A stretch of 64,000 nt of DNA. Source: Mytilisepta virgata (lineage: Eukaryota > Mollusca > Bivalvia > Mytilida > Mytilidae). Position numbers and translations under genes: made by a program. The notes under the pieces are model-generated. The model did no database searches and had not been told where the DNA came from. It was given only the letters and a program-made list of their open reading frames with translations. The stretch is from contig CM051512.1 of assembly GCA_028015205.1 (NCBI GenBank), positions 10,414,255 to 10,478,254 of the forward strand, given 5' to 3'. Shown in pieces: positions 47,475 through 59,238 of the stretch. Position 1 is the first letter of the stretch; the number at the start of each line of letters is the position of its first letter.

Positions 47475-47522
47475 CTTTTATTTCATGTAGGTCCTTAGCT
47501 ACTTTATCTAACTTCCCGGATT
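47475..47522 (-). CDS. Mini-exon (48 nt), helical
   Basis: Minus strand: acceptor CGTATACTTTTAG, 48 bases reading SGKLDKVAKDLHEIK between split codons, then donor AAAG with GTAAAT. Phase 1 in and out. The heptad-like Leu/Val spacing suggests a short amphipathic helix. Ending in IK-G like the 27-nt exon, it may belong to a set of duplicated mini-exons. A similar reading (ILDKMLDTV) near 47815 lacks a phase-compatible donor. Confidence 0.5.
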
Positions 47523-47528
47523 CTAAAA

Positions 47529-48359
47529 GTATACGATAGTAATTACTTATCACATAAAACAGATAGTTATTCATTTGTTTGTAAAACGAGCAAGTTCAAT
47601 AAAGCCGTAAAACAAATAAGGTATACTAGTATATTAAACGCCCACTAATAGGTAGTTTTGGGTTAACTGAATATAGTATAACATAAAGATCAAAAATTCT
47701 GCAAACTCAGATATTCTAGGATTCGAATAAGACAAAGACAAATATAGACAAGCATATTTTGACAGAAGTTTCCTGATAAATGACTTTACCGTGTCCAACA
47801 TTTTGTCCAATATGGAAAACAACTTCATTTCTTGGTTAAATTTTTATCTATCATTTAGAAGGTGGATGGTAGATTTTTCGCACAGTACAAAGTAGAAATA
47901 GGATAATCTGATGTTTCTTATAATTTACACGAAACCGTCACTAGTAGTTTTTTCAAGGAAATGGTATTTTAGTTATAGGCCTTCTTGTCGTTTGAATAAT
48001 CTTTCTGTACGACATGTATCACCGTGTACAATGCCACATTCGCGATTGGGGACACTGATTTGTAGCCGCGATAAAGACGTAAGTTGGTGTTTGCCTGCAG
48101 ATTTCTTCAAATTGTCAATTATTTGAACAAAACACAATACTGTGGTTATATTAGACGTTCAGCATAAATGCATGCCGAAATAGTCACAGAAATTGTTTAA
48201 CACTGTCCCCGTGCTATGTAGAATATACATGTATGTTTTCATACACCACATTACATATTGACCCATAAGGCAGTTTTAGCATGTTATGGATTATGATTAA
48301 TAGTCATTGATATTCCCATTAGTTACAACAGAAACAAGACTTAATTGCTAAAGTAAAGA
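47529..48359. other. No supported gene
   Basis: Probable intron. The minus frame 47828-47634 and plus frame 47911-48126 have no recognised domain or clean splice pair. Confidence 0.35.
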
Positions 48360-49490
48360 CAGGAAATACCAAAGTGATATACGAAGGAGGGGAAAACTGA
48401 CAAACTCCAGAGAACAACGAAGATAAGAGAAAACAATACAAACACTACACTTAAGAACTAAAAAACATATGAACAACATGGACCCCACCAAAAAAACCGG
48501 TTGTTTACTCGGGTGCTCGGGAAGAGTGCTTCCTGAAGGACACCCGCCATGCTATCCATGTCAAATCCGGGATGAGGAAGGAGAACAATCAATAGAACAG
48601 GGCCATTTTCATTTCGGAAACGGTTTCATACCTGTCAACCAAGTCGTGATAACATCCATATAACTTTAATAAGGATAACTTAAAAGCAAAATACCCCTGT
48701 CTGGAACCGGGCTTTCTCCAGGAAGTCAATGTATATGTCACAAGCCCTGGAATAACGTATGAGTTGTGAAATATACACTACATACGCCGGCGATTCTGCA
48801 ATGTTGCCGCTCAAAAATGGGAAGTTGACGATTGGAAAGTCAACATCATCTCGTTTGTCGTAACTTTTTGTATTCAGCCTTCCTCTCGTCTCAATGTCGA
48901 GATGGGGGTCAAGAAAAGATGCAGACTTGGCAGTGTCTGTGGTATCCTTAATTTCGAGCTCATTGGGATAGATGAGATTTAAGAAATTTCCAAAACGTGA
49001 ATTGTTGGGTAATAAAACATCTATATAGCAGAAGCTGAAATTAAAGGTACGGGCTAAAGTCTTCTGTTTTGCCTTAAGAAGCCCGTAAAGGAAGTTTGCC
49101 TGGTATGGGTAGAGGAACATTTCGGCAAGGAATGGCGCACAATTAGTGCCTATAAGAATGCCGATTGTCTGTTGGAAAACACGTCCACTAAATTGTAAAT
49201 TTTATCTTCGAATTGAGTGGTTTTTAACAAAGTATGATTTATCTCTACAATGACAAGGTATGTGCATCTGATGTTGCCCTTTTTCAACTTCTCCTTCAGT
49301 TGTGAATGAAGATTTGTGGTATAGAGGGTAGAGAAATCAAATGTTTTTATGTTTTGTTTTAGACTGAAATGGACCGAGATCGTAAGATATTCTTTAAGTC
49401 TTTGGAGTTCTTTAATATTCCAATTTGATTGATACCACTTCTTGAATAGCTTGTCTTACAATAACTTTAGAGGACCGTTTGACATCTGTT
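48360..49490 (-). pseudogene. Diverged Penelope-like copy, second lineage
   Basis: The minus-strand frame 49120-48680 reads YPYQANFLYGLLK, FSFCYIDVLLPNN (the catalytic YIDD reduced to YID-V by a deletion), TDTAKSASFLDPHL, NFPFLSGNI and SQLIRYSRA, clearly homologous to the RT at 60-62 kb but much diverged. Further N-terminal RT sequence continues, broken, to about 49490 (an FDFSTLYTT-like segment near 49330). A tail-like segment with GGGTGCTC and CACCCG lies at 48500-48560. Inactive. Confidence 0.7.
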
Positions 49491-49937
49491 AAAATAGAAG
49501 TTAGAGGATAACATTTTACAGATCAACCAATAAAGCATTGTTTGTACGGTCACTTATATTGTTTATAAATTTCATTTTTATCGTTTTACGGTATCTCAAA
49601 ACGAATTAATGCAACACAACACATTAGATATTTAACCTCTTATTACAACTTTATTTTCACTATATTGTTAGTGAAATTTTACTTTTTTGTAATCTTTAAA
49701 CTGTGCTAAATGTTAACTTGAAAATTATCGTTAATTATTTGATTTCTAGCAACTCTGATGTTCAAATTCATAAACTTTCAAAATTTCTGTTTTCAATATA
49801 TGGAATTTTTAGTGTTTGCTCATTCATAAAGTTCTTGATAATTTGATGTTGAATTCGTAAAATACAATAAATTCCTTTCTTTACCGGCGAGATTTTTCAT
49901 TTTACCTCTGAGCCACGGTATTTAAAATAGCTAGTGA

Positions 49938-50565
49938 TCCCTGCGCTTCAGCGAAGCGAGAGAATTCTGTTTTGCTGTTTGACGTACGAACGTACGTACT
50001 TTATTAACGTCCAGGATAATCTCAGTAACCACTGGATGTTGAAAGATGAAACTTGGGTCATTGATTGCACTGAATGTGGAGACTGTGCCAAAGGTTTCGG
50101 AATTTGAATAGCTCCCATGTGGGTCGGGCTACAAAGGGAGCCTAACGGAACATTATTCCTTTGTCATGCAACTCCTCTCGGGTTATTTGGAATATGGAAC
50201 TGAAAGTCGGCACAGTAATTGCGCTGCAAATGTAGATTGTGCCAAAGGTTTTTTGGAATGTAAATAGCGAACCTTGGAACCGAGCTACACGGGTGGCCTA
50301 GAGGTACATTATTCCTTTTTCGCACAACTCCTCTCACGTTATTTGTAATATGGAACTAAAAGTTGGCTCAGTAAGTGCCCTGCCAATGTATATTGTGCCA
50401 AATGTTTCGGAATTTGAATAGCTGTCCTGGTGGCCGGACTACACAAGTAGCCTTAGGATACATTTTTCCTTTGTCAGGCAACTCCTTTTATGTTATTTGG
50501 ATACGGACCTGAAAGTTGGCTCGGTAATTGTACCACTAATATAAGTTGTGCTAAAGGTTTGAGAG
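49938..50565 (+). mobile_element. Minisatellite-bearing element, ~175-bp units
   Basis: The 5' hairpin GCGCTTC-a-GCGAAGCG (about 49943-49960) and a GTACGAACGTACGTAC run are followed by three direct repeats with TTGTGCCAAAGG(T/G)TT, GGAATTTGAATAGC and CAACTCCT. The 3' end is not clear. Architecture as in the other Helitron-like elements. Confidence 0.5.
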
Positions 50566-50584
50566 TTGTTAGTCGGACTTGGTA

Positions 50585-50790
50585 CAAACACTGAACAGTG
50601 GTGGGGAAACCGGTTGTCAGGGTACCGTAACCTTCCCCTAATCTATCCTGATACCTTGGTGTATAAAACACACTATAAATACCAATACAGCATGATTATC
50701 AACGCTTGTATACACCAGAGTGTCAGGATAGATAAAAGGAAGGTTTGGGTATCCATAAACCGGTTTAACCCCACAATATACAGTGTCTTG
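50585..50790. repeat. Inverted repeat of dispersed hairpin family
   Basis: Left arm words (AACCGGTTGTCAGGGTACC, AACCTTCCCCTAATCTATCC) are complementary to the right arm (GGATAGATAAAAGGAAGGTT, GGTATCCATAAACCGGTT). Loop of about 55 bases. Related single arms occur at 42515 and 16255. Confidence 0.6.
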
Positions 50791-51209
50791 TTTTGTACCC
50801 CTTTATGTTATTTTTGTACGGCGTTTTGTCAGTTGGATTGCTTTGATTGATTGGTATGCTGTTGTTGTTCATTTTGTTGTTTGTTTATGATATATGTAAA
50901 CTTAGAACTCTTCATATTATTTAAATTTGATTGGAATGTCATTGTTATCAGTTCTGTTGATTATTTGCAACGATATCTAACTCAAACATGTGTAGAAATA
51001 TATGATTTGTGCATAAACCTCACATTCGAATCTTTTTAGCTTATACCAATTTTGATTTGGAAAACCAGAACGTTTTGATAAATTATTGTACCTTCATTCT
51101 GCGCTGTGAATCCATCGGTAACAGAATTATTATTAAGAAACACATTTCTTTTATCTTCCATGAACTGAAAGAAAATGCAGTGAGTATTATTGTTAAAAAT
51201 AATTTTAAA
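50791..51209. other. No supported gene
   Basis: AT-rich sequence between repeats. The open frames here are short, lack motifs and run into the neighbouring element. Confidence 0.3.
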
Positions 51210-52401
51210 CTAGATGAGGCAGTCGGAAACGACATCTATCCCCGCACTACCCACATTTGTATCCCTGTGCACCTTTTTCACAATTTTACCTTTGAATATA
51301 GGCCCACATTTTGGAAAATTATAATTCCCAATTTTTTAAATTCGATACCTAAAGGCCCCAATTTTTGAAAATCAAAATTCTAAAACCTTATTGCACATCT
51401 ATATACAGTGTGTAGCAATACCGTTAAGAAATTAAATATATAAAATGAAAAATGAAAGAGGCATTTACGTCACAAGCTTAAATTCCAAATTTTCAAAATT
51501 CAATACCTTTGGGCCCCGAGTCCTGATAATCAAAATTCTAAAACTTTATTGAACATCTATCTATAATATGTGACAATACTGTATAGAAATCAAATGCATA
51601 AAATGAAAAAAGAGGAAAAGAGGAGTTTAGGTAACAAGCTTAAATTCCAAATTTTAAATAATTCGACCCCTGTGGGCCCCAATTTTAGAAAACGAAATTC
51701 TAAAATCTTATTGCGCATCTGCATACCATATGTGACAATACTGTAAAGAAATTAAATGCATGGAGTTATAAAGGAACGAGGAGTTTAGGTCACAAGAAAG
51801 TGTGACGGATGGATGGACAGACAGACAGACCATCAGACGGACAGACGGACGGGGACGATAACAATATCCCCGAACTTCTTCGAATTTTCAAAATTTAATA
51901 CCTGTGGGCCCCGAGTCGTGAAAATCAAAATTCTAAAGCCTTATTGACAATCTACGTATAGTATGTGACAATGCTGAATAGAAATCAAATGCATAAAATG
52001 AAAAATGAACGAGGAGTTTAGGTCACAAGCTTAAATTGCCAATTTACGAAATTCGACCCCTGTGTGCCCCAATTTTTGAAAAACAAAATTCTAAAACCTT
52101 ATTGCACATCTCGATACAGATTTTGATAATACTGTGTAGAAATTAAATGCATTAAATGAAAAGTAAAAGGGCAGTTTAGGTTACAAGTTTAATTCCTAAT
52201 TTTCGAAATTCGACCACTGTGGGCCTCAGTTTTTGAAAATCAAAATTCTAAAACCTTATTGCGCATTTACATACAGAATGTGACAATACTGCATAGAAAT
52301 TAAATGCATGAAGTTAAAAATGAACGAGGAGTATAGGTCACGGACGGACAGACGGACGGGGGTGATAAAAATGTACCCGAACTTCTACGAAGTGCGAGGA
52401 T
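51210..52401 (-). mobile_element. Helitron-like element, tandem ~170-bp repeats
   Basis: Inverted relative of the array at 38.8-40.8 kb. The 3' end, read on the minus strand, is GATGTCGTTTCCGACTGCCTCAT then CTAG-T at 51213-51210. The 5' end is TTATCCTCGCACTTCGTAG at 52401. Inside, a second 5' end-like block with ACAGACGGACGG (about 51790-51880) suggests a nested or recombined copy. Confidence 0.6.
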
Positions 52402-52460
52402 AATTAGAAAAACTATATATTTAAGATTTACAGTTTAATGATTTCAGAGTTTATATAAAA

Positions 52461-53437
52461 CTAGAAATCTGGACTGTCGGAATCAACAGTTATCTCCACA
52501 ACCCTGCAATTAGTTTAAAGATGTTATGCAAACATTCTATGAAGAAATCACAAATGAAAAATATTTATGTCAAAAACTTAAATTGACAATTTTTGAAATC
52601 TGCCCATTGTATGCCCCAAGGTTAGATAATTAAAATTCTAAAACCTTACTGCACATCTATATATATTGTGCATGACACTACTATATAGATATGAAATGCA
52701 TAAATTGAAAAATGAAAAACAAGCTTAAATTTACAATTTATTAAATTCGAACCGTGTGAGCCCCAATTTCAGAAAATTAAAATTCTAAAACATAATTTTG
52801 CATCTAAATATTCTGCTGACAATACTGCATAGAAAAAAAACGCAAAATGAAAAACAAAGTTTATGTGAAAATCTTAAATGGAATGTTTGAAATTCGACCC
52901 CTGTGGGCTCCAATTTTAGAAATTAACACTTCTAACACCTTGTTGTACATCTACATATTGTACATGACACTACTATATAGAAATAAATGCATAAACTAAA
53001 AAAAATAGGGAGTTTACATCGTCATCGTCAACTGAAAATTTTTGAAATTCGACCCCTGTGGGCCCCAATTCTAGAAAATCAAAATTCTAAAACCTTAGTG
53101 TGCATCTGCACATGGTGCCTGATAATACTGTAATGAAATAAAAAACATAAATTGCAAAATGAAAGAGGAGTTTAGGACACAAGCTTAAATTGACAGTTTT
53201 TAAAAAGCTTGAATTCCAAATTTTCGAAGTTCAACCCTTGTGGACCCCTTGTTTAGAAAATCAAAATTCTAATACCTTATTGCGCATCTAAACGTGGTTT
53301 GCAACCATTCTATATAGAAATTAAAATCCTAAACCCAGAAGTGAAGGAGGAATTGATGTCACAAGAAAGTGTGACGGACGTACGGACGGAGACAATCGCT
53401 ATATCCCCGAACTTTCTTCGAAAGTGCGAGGATAAAA
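52461..53437 (-). mobile_element. Helitron-like element, adjacent second copy
   Basis: 3' end CCGACAGTCCAGATTT then CTAG-T near 52464; 5' end TTATCCTCGCACTTTCGAAG at 53437 with a GGACGTACGGACGG stretch. It holds about five tandem units of the same family. It lies in the same orientation as the neighbour, only 60 bases away. Confidence 0.6.
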
Positions 53438-53720
53438 AACCATATATACGAAACGCATTACCTCGGACTGGTGTCCTGGCATCAAGACATGAATAAAGAC
53501 CCCCTACATAGAAAGATCAAGAAAACGATAAACGCTTGAGAGAAGAGGAAGACTACGAATCAAAAGAATCATGGGAATAGGCCGTAGAAAAACGAAAATA
53601 TCTGCTTAACCGTGTATTGAACGACTACGATCCACCACCAGCTGAAGACAGCAATGACTCTATGTGACGGAGAAATTGCAACTAACATATTACAAAGAAA
53701 AACAGAAAAAAATTAAAAAC

Positions 53721-56700
53721 CAATTGTTGCAGATTTGTTGATGACAAAAATGAGGTTTAAAATGTAATTGTTGGTTTAAGAGCATAGCTAAGCTTTCAGC
53801 GATTGCAAAAATATCTGGTTCTATGGTTCTTTGATTGAAAAAAGGGAGGTATTATGCTACATCAGTATTACAAATATCACTTCTGGTTTGATATGATAGG
53901 TAATTTCACAATTGTTAAAAAAATATATGGACTGCTAGTTTGAATAACTAAGAAAAAATGTTTATTTCTGGTTAACTAAATGTTTGTGACGAATACTGTT
54001 TTGCACTATAAACATCAAAAAGTCATTAATGTGACCTTAGAAATTGACAATTCTAGACGTTTTCATCGGCTGTAACATTGTCACGTTAATTAAAATTCCA
54101 ATATATTCAAAACGTCTAAAAACGTCTATAGAAATAATAATGTGCCAGAAATGACGTCATCAAAAGTAGTGCCTGAATTACACACTTTCAATAACTTTAA
54201 TTGCTTTAAAAATCTGAAAAAACCTTATAAAGTGTGAAAAAATGCAAAATACGTAATATAGGTCATGACCTTGACCTTTGACCTTGTGACCTTTTTCAGG
54301 TCATTGGTTCGCTGAGGTCATTGTAGAAGACCCCATGCCATTATTATGTACCATCGTCAAGTTATAAACGAAAAACCTTAAGTTTGTTCTAGGCGCAATT
54401 ACTCCCGAAATATGACGTCATACAACTTTAACTCAAATATAACAAAGTTGCGCATCAATGTCCTAAACATTTCCACCATTACATTTCCTTGGCTATCTAC
54501 AACCATTTCAGATGAGTAGTGATAACAAGCAAATGTCAAATAATAGAACTTGACCCCTTTGACCTTGATGCCAATTTAAAGGTTATCAATCCTTGATGTT
54601 AAAACAAAAAACCCATTGCCTTTATTATGTACCATTGTTGAGAAATAAACGAAAAACCGAAAATTTAAACGTTCTAACGGCAATTACGCCTATAAAATGA
54701 CGTCATACAACTTTTATGCAAATGAAACAAAGCTAGGACTCAACGTCCTTAACATTTTCTCCATTACATTTTATCAGCTAACTTTTACCGTTTCAGAGGA
54801 GAAGCGATAACAAGCAAAAGTCAAAATTTAGAACTTGACCTTGACCTTTGACCTTGACCTCATTTTACTTGTTAGGGGTCATGGACCTTAAATACAAAGT
54901 TTCAGGTTGATATCTCAACTCTAAATAACGATTTGTATGATACACCAAAAGTGAAAGTCGTTTGAAGAGAAATAACTCCTATGAAATGTCGTCAGATCCT
55001 TTCCAACCAATAAAACAAAGTTGCGCACAGATACACTGAAGACATTGCAAAAGATTTTGGGTCAATATCTTTTACGGTTTTAGAGATATAGCGATAACAA
55101 GAAAAAGGGGACGCGGGGAGATAACTCCTATAAGAATAAGTGTCCGGTCACACAGGGTGAGTTTTGAAACGCCCATTACTGTACAACATCATTGGCCAAA
55201 AATCCATTCGATATTTTATAAGACAAAAAAGCATCTCAGACGGCAGAAGAAAAAAAAATTGCACCTCAATTGCAGATTTGTTGATAACAAAAATGAGGTT
55301 TAAAATGTAATTGTTGGTTTAGAGCATAGCTAAGCTTTCAGCGATTGCAAAAATATATGGTTCTATGTACTTTTGATTGAAATAAGGGAGGTATTATGCT
55401 ACCTCCCGTATTACAAAAATCACTTCTGGTTTGATATGATAGGTAATTTCACAATTGTTAAAAAAATATATGAACTGCTAGTTTGAATAACTAAGAATAA
55501 TTTTTATTTCTGGCAAACTAAATGTTTGTGATGAATTATACTGTTTTGCACTATAAACATCAAAAACGTCATTAATGTGACCTTATAAATTGACTATTCT
55601 AGACGTTTTCATGGGCTGTAACATTGTCACGTTAATTAACATTCCAATATATTCAAAACGTCTACAGAAATAATAACGTTGTCAGAAATGACGTCATCAA
55701 AAGTAGTGCCTGAATTTCACGCTTTCAATAACTTAAATTGCTTTTAAAATCTGAAAAAAAACCTTATAAAGTATGAAAAAATGCAAAATAAGTAATATAG
55801 GTCATGACCTTGACCTTTGACCTTGTGACCTTTTCAAGGTCATTGGTTGCTGATGTCATTGCAGAAGACCCCATGCCATTATTATGTACCATCGTCAAGT
55901 TATAAACGAAAAACCTTAAGTTTGAACGTTCTAGGCGCAATTACTCCCAAAAGATGACGTCATACAACTTTAACTCAAATGTAACAAAGTTGTGCATCAA
56001 TGTCCTAAACATTTCCACCATTACATTTCCTTGGCTATCCATAACCATTTCAGAGGAGTAGTGATAACAAGCAAATGTCAAATAATAGAACTTGACCTTG
56101 ACCTTTGACCTTGATGCCAATTTAAAGGTTATCAATCTTTGATGATAAAGCAAAAGACCCCATGCCTTTATCATGTACCATTGTTGAGAATTAAACGAAA
56201 AACCGAAAAAGTAAACGTTTTAGGGGCAATTACGCCTATAAAATGACGTCATACAACTTTTATGCAAATGTAACAACGCTAGGTCTCAACGTCCTAAACA
56301 TTTTCTGCATTACATTTGATCAACTATATTTTACCGTTTCAGAGGAGAAGCGATAACAAGCAAAAGTCAAAATTTAGAACTTGATCTTGACCTTGACCTT
56401 GATGCCAGTTTGAAGGTTATCAATCCTTGATATCAGAACAAAAGACCCTATGCCTTTATCATGTACCATTGTTGAGAAGTAAACGAAAAACCGAAAATTT
56501 AAACGTTCTGGGGGTAATTACGCCTATAAAATGACGTTCAACAACTTTTATGCAAATGGAACAAAGCTAGGTCTCAACGTCCTTAACATTTTCTCCATTA
56601 CATTTTATCAGCTATCTTTTACCGTTTCAGAGGAGAAGCGATAACAAGCAAGTCAAAATTTAGAACTTGACCTTGACCTCAATTTACTTGTTAGAGGCCG

Positions 56701-57078
56701 TGGTCCCTAAATACAAAGTTGCATGTTGATATCCCAACTCTTAATAACAAGTTGTATGATACACCAAAAGTGAAAGTCGTTTGAAGAGAAATAACTCCTA
56801 TGAAATGTCGTCAGATCGTTTCCGACCAAATGGAACAAAGTTGCGCACAGATACACTGAAGACATTGCAAAAGATTTTATTCGATATCTTTTACGGTTAC
56901 AGAGAAATAAAGATAACAAGAAAAGAAGGAGCGGGGAGATAACCCCTATAAAAAAAGTGTTCGGTTACACAGGTTCAATGGTGAAATTGTAATCACTGTA
57001 CGATATCATGGGCCAAAAATCGTTTCGATATGTCAAGTAACAAAAAAACATCTCAGACGGCAGAAGAAAAAAAAATAA
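53721..57078. repeat. Tandem duplication of a ~1.5-1.8-kb repeat
   Basis: 53721-55262 and 55263-57078 are collinear copies, both running from GCAGATTTGTTGAT(G/A)AC to CTCAGACGGCAGAAGAAAAA. Within each, sub-blocks recur with CTTGACCTTGACCTTTGACC, TGACGTCATACAACTTT and GTTTCAGAGGAG. The second copy has one extra sub-block (about 56390-56640). No protein frame. The open minus frames at 55941-56174 and 56707-56919 are incidental. Confidence 0.75.
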
Positions 57079-57093
57079 TCAGAACAAAAGCAA

Positions 57094-57241
57094 AAGGTCT
57101 TTCCACGGAAAGTGGAAGACCTAAAAAAAAATAATTAGAACAAAAGCAAAAGGTCTTTCCACGGAAAGTGGAAAGACCTAAAAAAAAAATAATAATCAGA
57201 ACAAAAGCAAAAGGTCTTTCCACGGAAAGTGGAAAGACCTA
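57094..57241. repeat. Three tandem 57-61-bp units, each with a perfect hairpin
   Basis: Each unit holds AAAAGCAAA followed by a hairpin with a 12-base stem (AGGTCTTTCCAC and its complement) and a GGAAA loop. The hairpins are at 57095-57122 (one base missing), 57151-57179 and 57212-57240. Spacers are AT-rich (AAAAATAATCAGAAC). Confidence 0.8.
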
Positions 57242-57258
57242 AATATAACAAAAAAATG

Positions 57259-57429
57259 GAAGGAGGGTAATGCAGCCTATATATGCTTATATATATATAT
57301 ATATATATAAGCCTATTAGATATATATATATATAGCCAGTCACAAGCCTGGACAAATGCAGAGTGGCCTTAAAAAATAGGGGAGGGCTAATGCAGCCTAT
57401 CTTATGATAGCCAGTCACGAGCCTGGACC
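57259..57429. repeat. Duplicated GCAGCCTAT...AGCCTGGAC blocks with TA microsatellite
   Basis: TAATGCAGCCTAT ... AGCCAGTCAC(A/G)AGCCTGGAC occurs twice. The first copy is expanded by TA runs around 57284-57336 that can form hairpins. Confidence 0.6.
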
Positions 57430-57870
57430 ACCACTAGCAGCAGCAGCAGCAAAAAACCGAAATGAGCACGTGAGTATAGTTATGAGTAGCGATGAACAGC
57501 AAAGAGCAAGAGAAAAACAGCGATGAGCAGCAAAGAGCAAGAGAAAAACAGCAATGAGCAGCAAAGAGCAAGAGAAAAACTGCGATGAGCAGCAAAGAGC
57601 AAGAGAAAAACAGCGATGAGCAAGAGAAGAGCAAAAGAAAAACAGCGATGAGTAGCAAAGAGCAAGAGAAAATCAGCGATGAGCAGCAAAGAGCAAGAGA
57701 AAAACAAGGATGAGCAAGAGAATAGCAAGAGAAAAACAGCGATGACGAACATCAACAAGCACCAGGAGCAGCAGCAGCAGCGAAAACAGTGACAAGTAGC
57801 TCCAAAGAACTGAAATGAGCACGGGAGTAAGGTCATGAGTAGTGATGAACAGCGACGAGCGGCATGGAGC
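57430..57870. repeat. 31-bp minisatellite (GAGCAGCAAAGAGCAAGAG)
   Basis: At least seven units of about 31 bases (GATGAGCAGCAAAGAGCAAG then AGAAAAACAGC), some partly deleted, between CAGCAGCAGCAG runs at 57436 and 57768. The long Ser/Cys/Leu-rich minus-strand frames across this segment are repeat translations, not genes. Confidence 0.8.
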
Positions 57871-58255
57871 AAGAGAAAAGAAACGAAGTGCATCATAGAG
57901 CAATGAAATGGACCGTCGTTGCTAAGGTGGTTGCTTAGGACACCCCTCCATCGATCTAATGGTGACAGCATCACTTGGAGGTAAGGGGACATAATCCCAT
58001 CCTACCTTTGGTCCTCACAGAAAAACATCACCCGCAAATGAAAAGAGAGGGATAAGAGGAGATAATCCAATCACTTCTCTGTACTTCGATTACTCTCGGA
58101 TTTCGACATAACAGTGAGAGTATCAGTCCCTAGAGACTCGATGCGAGATCCTTACCTATACAGACCGATGAAAGACCCAGAGACGACCGAGAAGAACGGC
58201 GGAAGGGGGAGATAATCCAATCTGATTTTTGGTGAAGCATGGTACATCCTGGTCC
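57871..58255. other. Non-coding, GC-richer sequence
   Basis: Short repeats of GGAGATAATCCAATC (58060, 58208). No gene supported. Confidence 0.3.
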
Positions 58256-58412
58256 CAAGAAGTGACTAACGTCACTTCCGTAAACAAATAATGCGAAAAT
58301 GGCGCGAAAATCCATCACTTCCGGGTGCGTATGCGCGCAAACCACTTCCGGGTACTTCTGGTTCCGGTTGCGTGACTTCCGGTTCATGTGACGTCATATC
58401 CGGCACCTCCTC
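58256..58412. promoter_or_regulatory. CpG-rich cluster of ETS/CRE/E2F-like sites (possible promoter)
   Basis: Within about 155 bases there are five ACTTCCG(G/T) words (ETS type), TGACGTCA (CRE), GGCGCGAAAA (E2F type) and TGCGTATGCGCGC (NRF-1-like), in an otherwise AT-rich, CpG-poor region. This combination typifies TATA-less animal promoters. On the minus strand it lies 10.7 kb upstream of the exon at 47522 and downstream of the HEPN exon. Its target gene and direction are unknown, and a repeat origin is possible. Confidence 0.4.
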
Positions 58413-59238
58413 AGCACCTCCTCAAATACTAACTTAACTGTCCCTATATACTACTGTCAGGATTATAAAATAACAATCCAACGATACTAATATTAGATAA
58501 GCTTCTTTTTAATGGTTAAAATTAATTAGTGAATAATATTGAGAATGATATTTGACTTTAATATAAAATCATAATTTGCAATTAATATTGAAACTTACAA
58601 AAAAAAAATTATTTGTATACAACAGATTTTGTTTTTAAAAAAAACATGATTACATTTATAAAGAAATCAAGTGTCACAACTGACAGGTGATGACTCAACA
58701 ATTAAATGGTATGTGAATAATTGTAATGACAGAATAAAAAAAATTATTATTATTAAGCATGTTAAGTATAACAGTCAATGATCAGTAGCACAATAAGGTT
58801 ATATATCATGGCTTTTGTTTGGCAGCAGTATATTCTTATCTCTTCGTGGTTAAGTGGTGTTTTGGTTTAATAGGAAATAAAACTATATATTCCACAAATT
58901 ACTTTTTCATTCTACTTTTTTCCTTGTATGTCCTTTCAATGTGCAAATATTTGATGGTTTAATATACTAGTGTAAATAAGAAAATATAAATTGTGAATTT
59001 TTGTCCTGAATACAACAGTGTAAGTGATAACAAATAAATTGTGACTTTTTGTCCTAAATGTTCTTTCAATATATAATTGTGACTTTTTGTCCTATCAGTT
59101 TTGTAACTTTCTGTCCATTTACCGTATATGTTACCTCTTTGCATTTATATCAATCTTCAATCAGTAAGGGTACCGATTATATAAGGAAAATTTAGTCAAC
59201 ATTATGACCAGGTCATATAATTTGGTTACGTACCTCAC
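58413..59238. other. No gene seen (probable intron); small tandem motif
   Basis: AT-rich. TTGTGACTTTTTGTCCT-like words recur three to four times at 58990-59120. Confidence 0.4.

Noticed and set aside
47634..47828. 64-codon minus frame with ILDKMLDTVKSF
   Set aside because: The helical start resembles the mini-exon at 47522, but no donor gives a compatible phase and the acceptor is poor.
57434..57992. Long minus-strand open frames rich in Ser, Cys, Leu and Phe
   Set aside because: They are translations of the 31-bp minisatellite; the pattern exists in several frames and has no start context.
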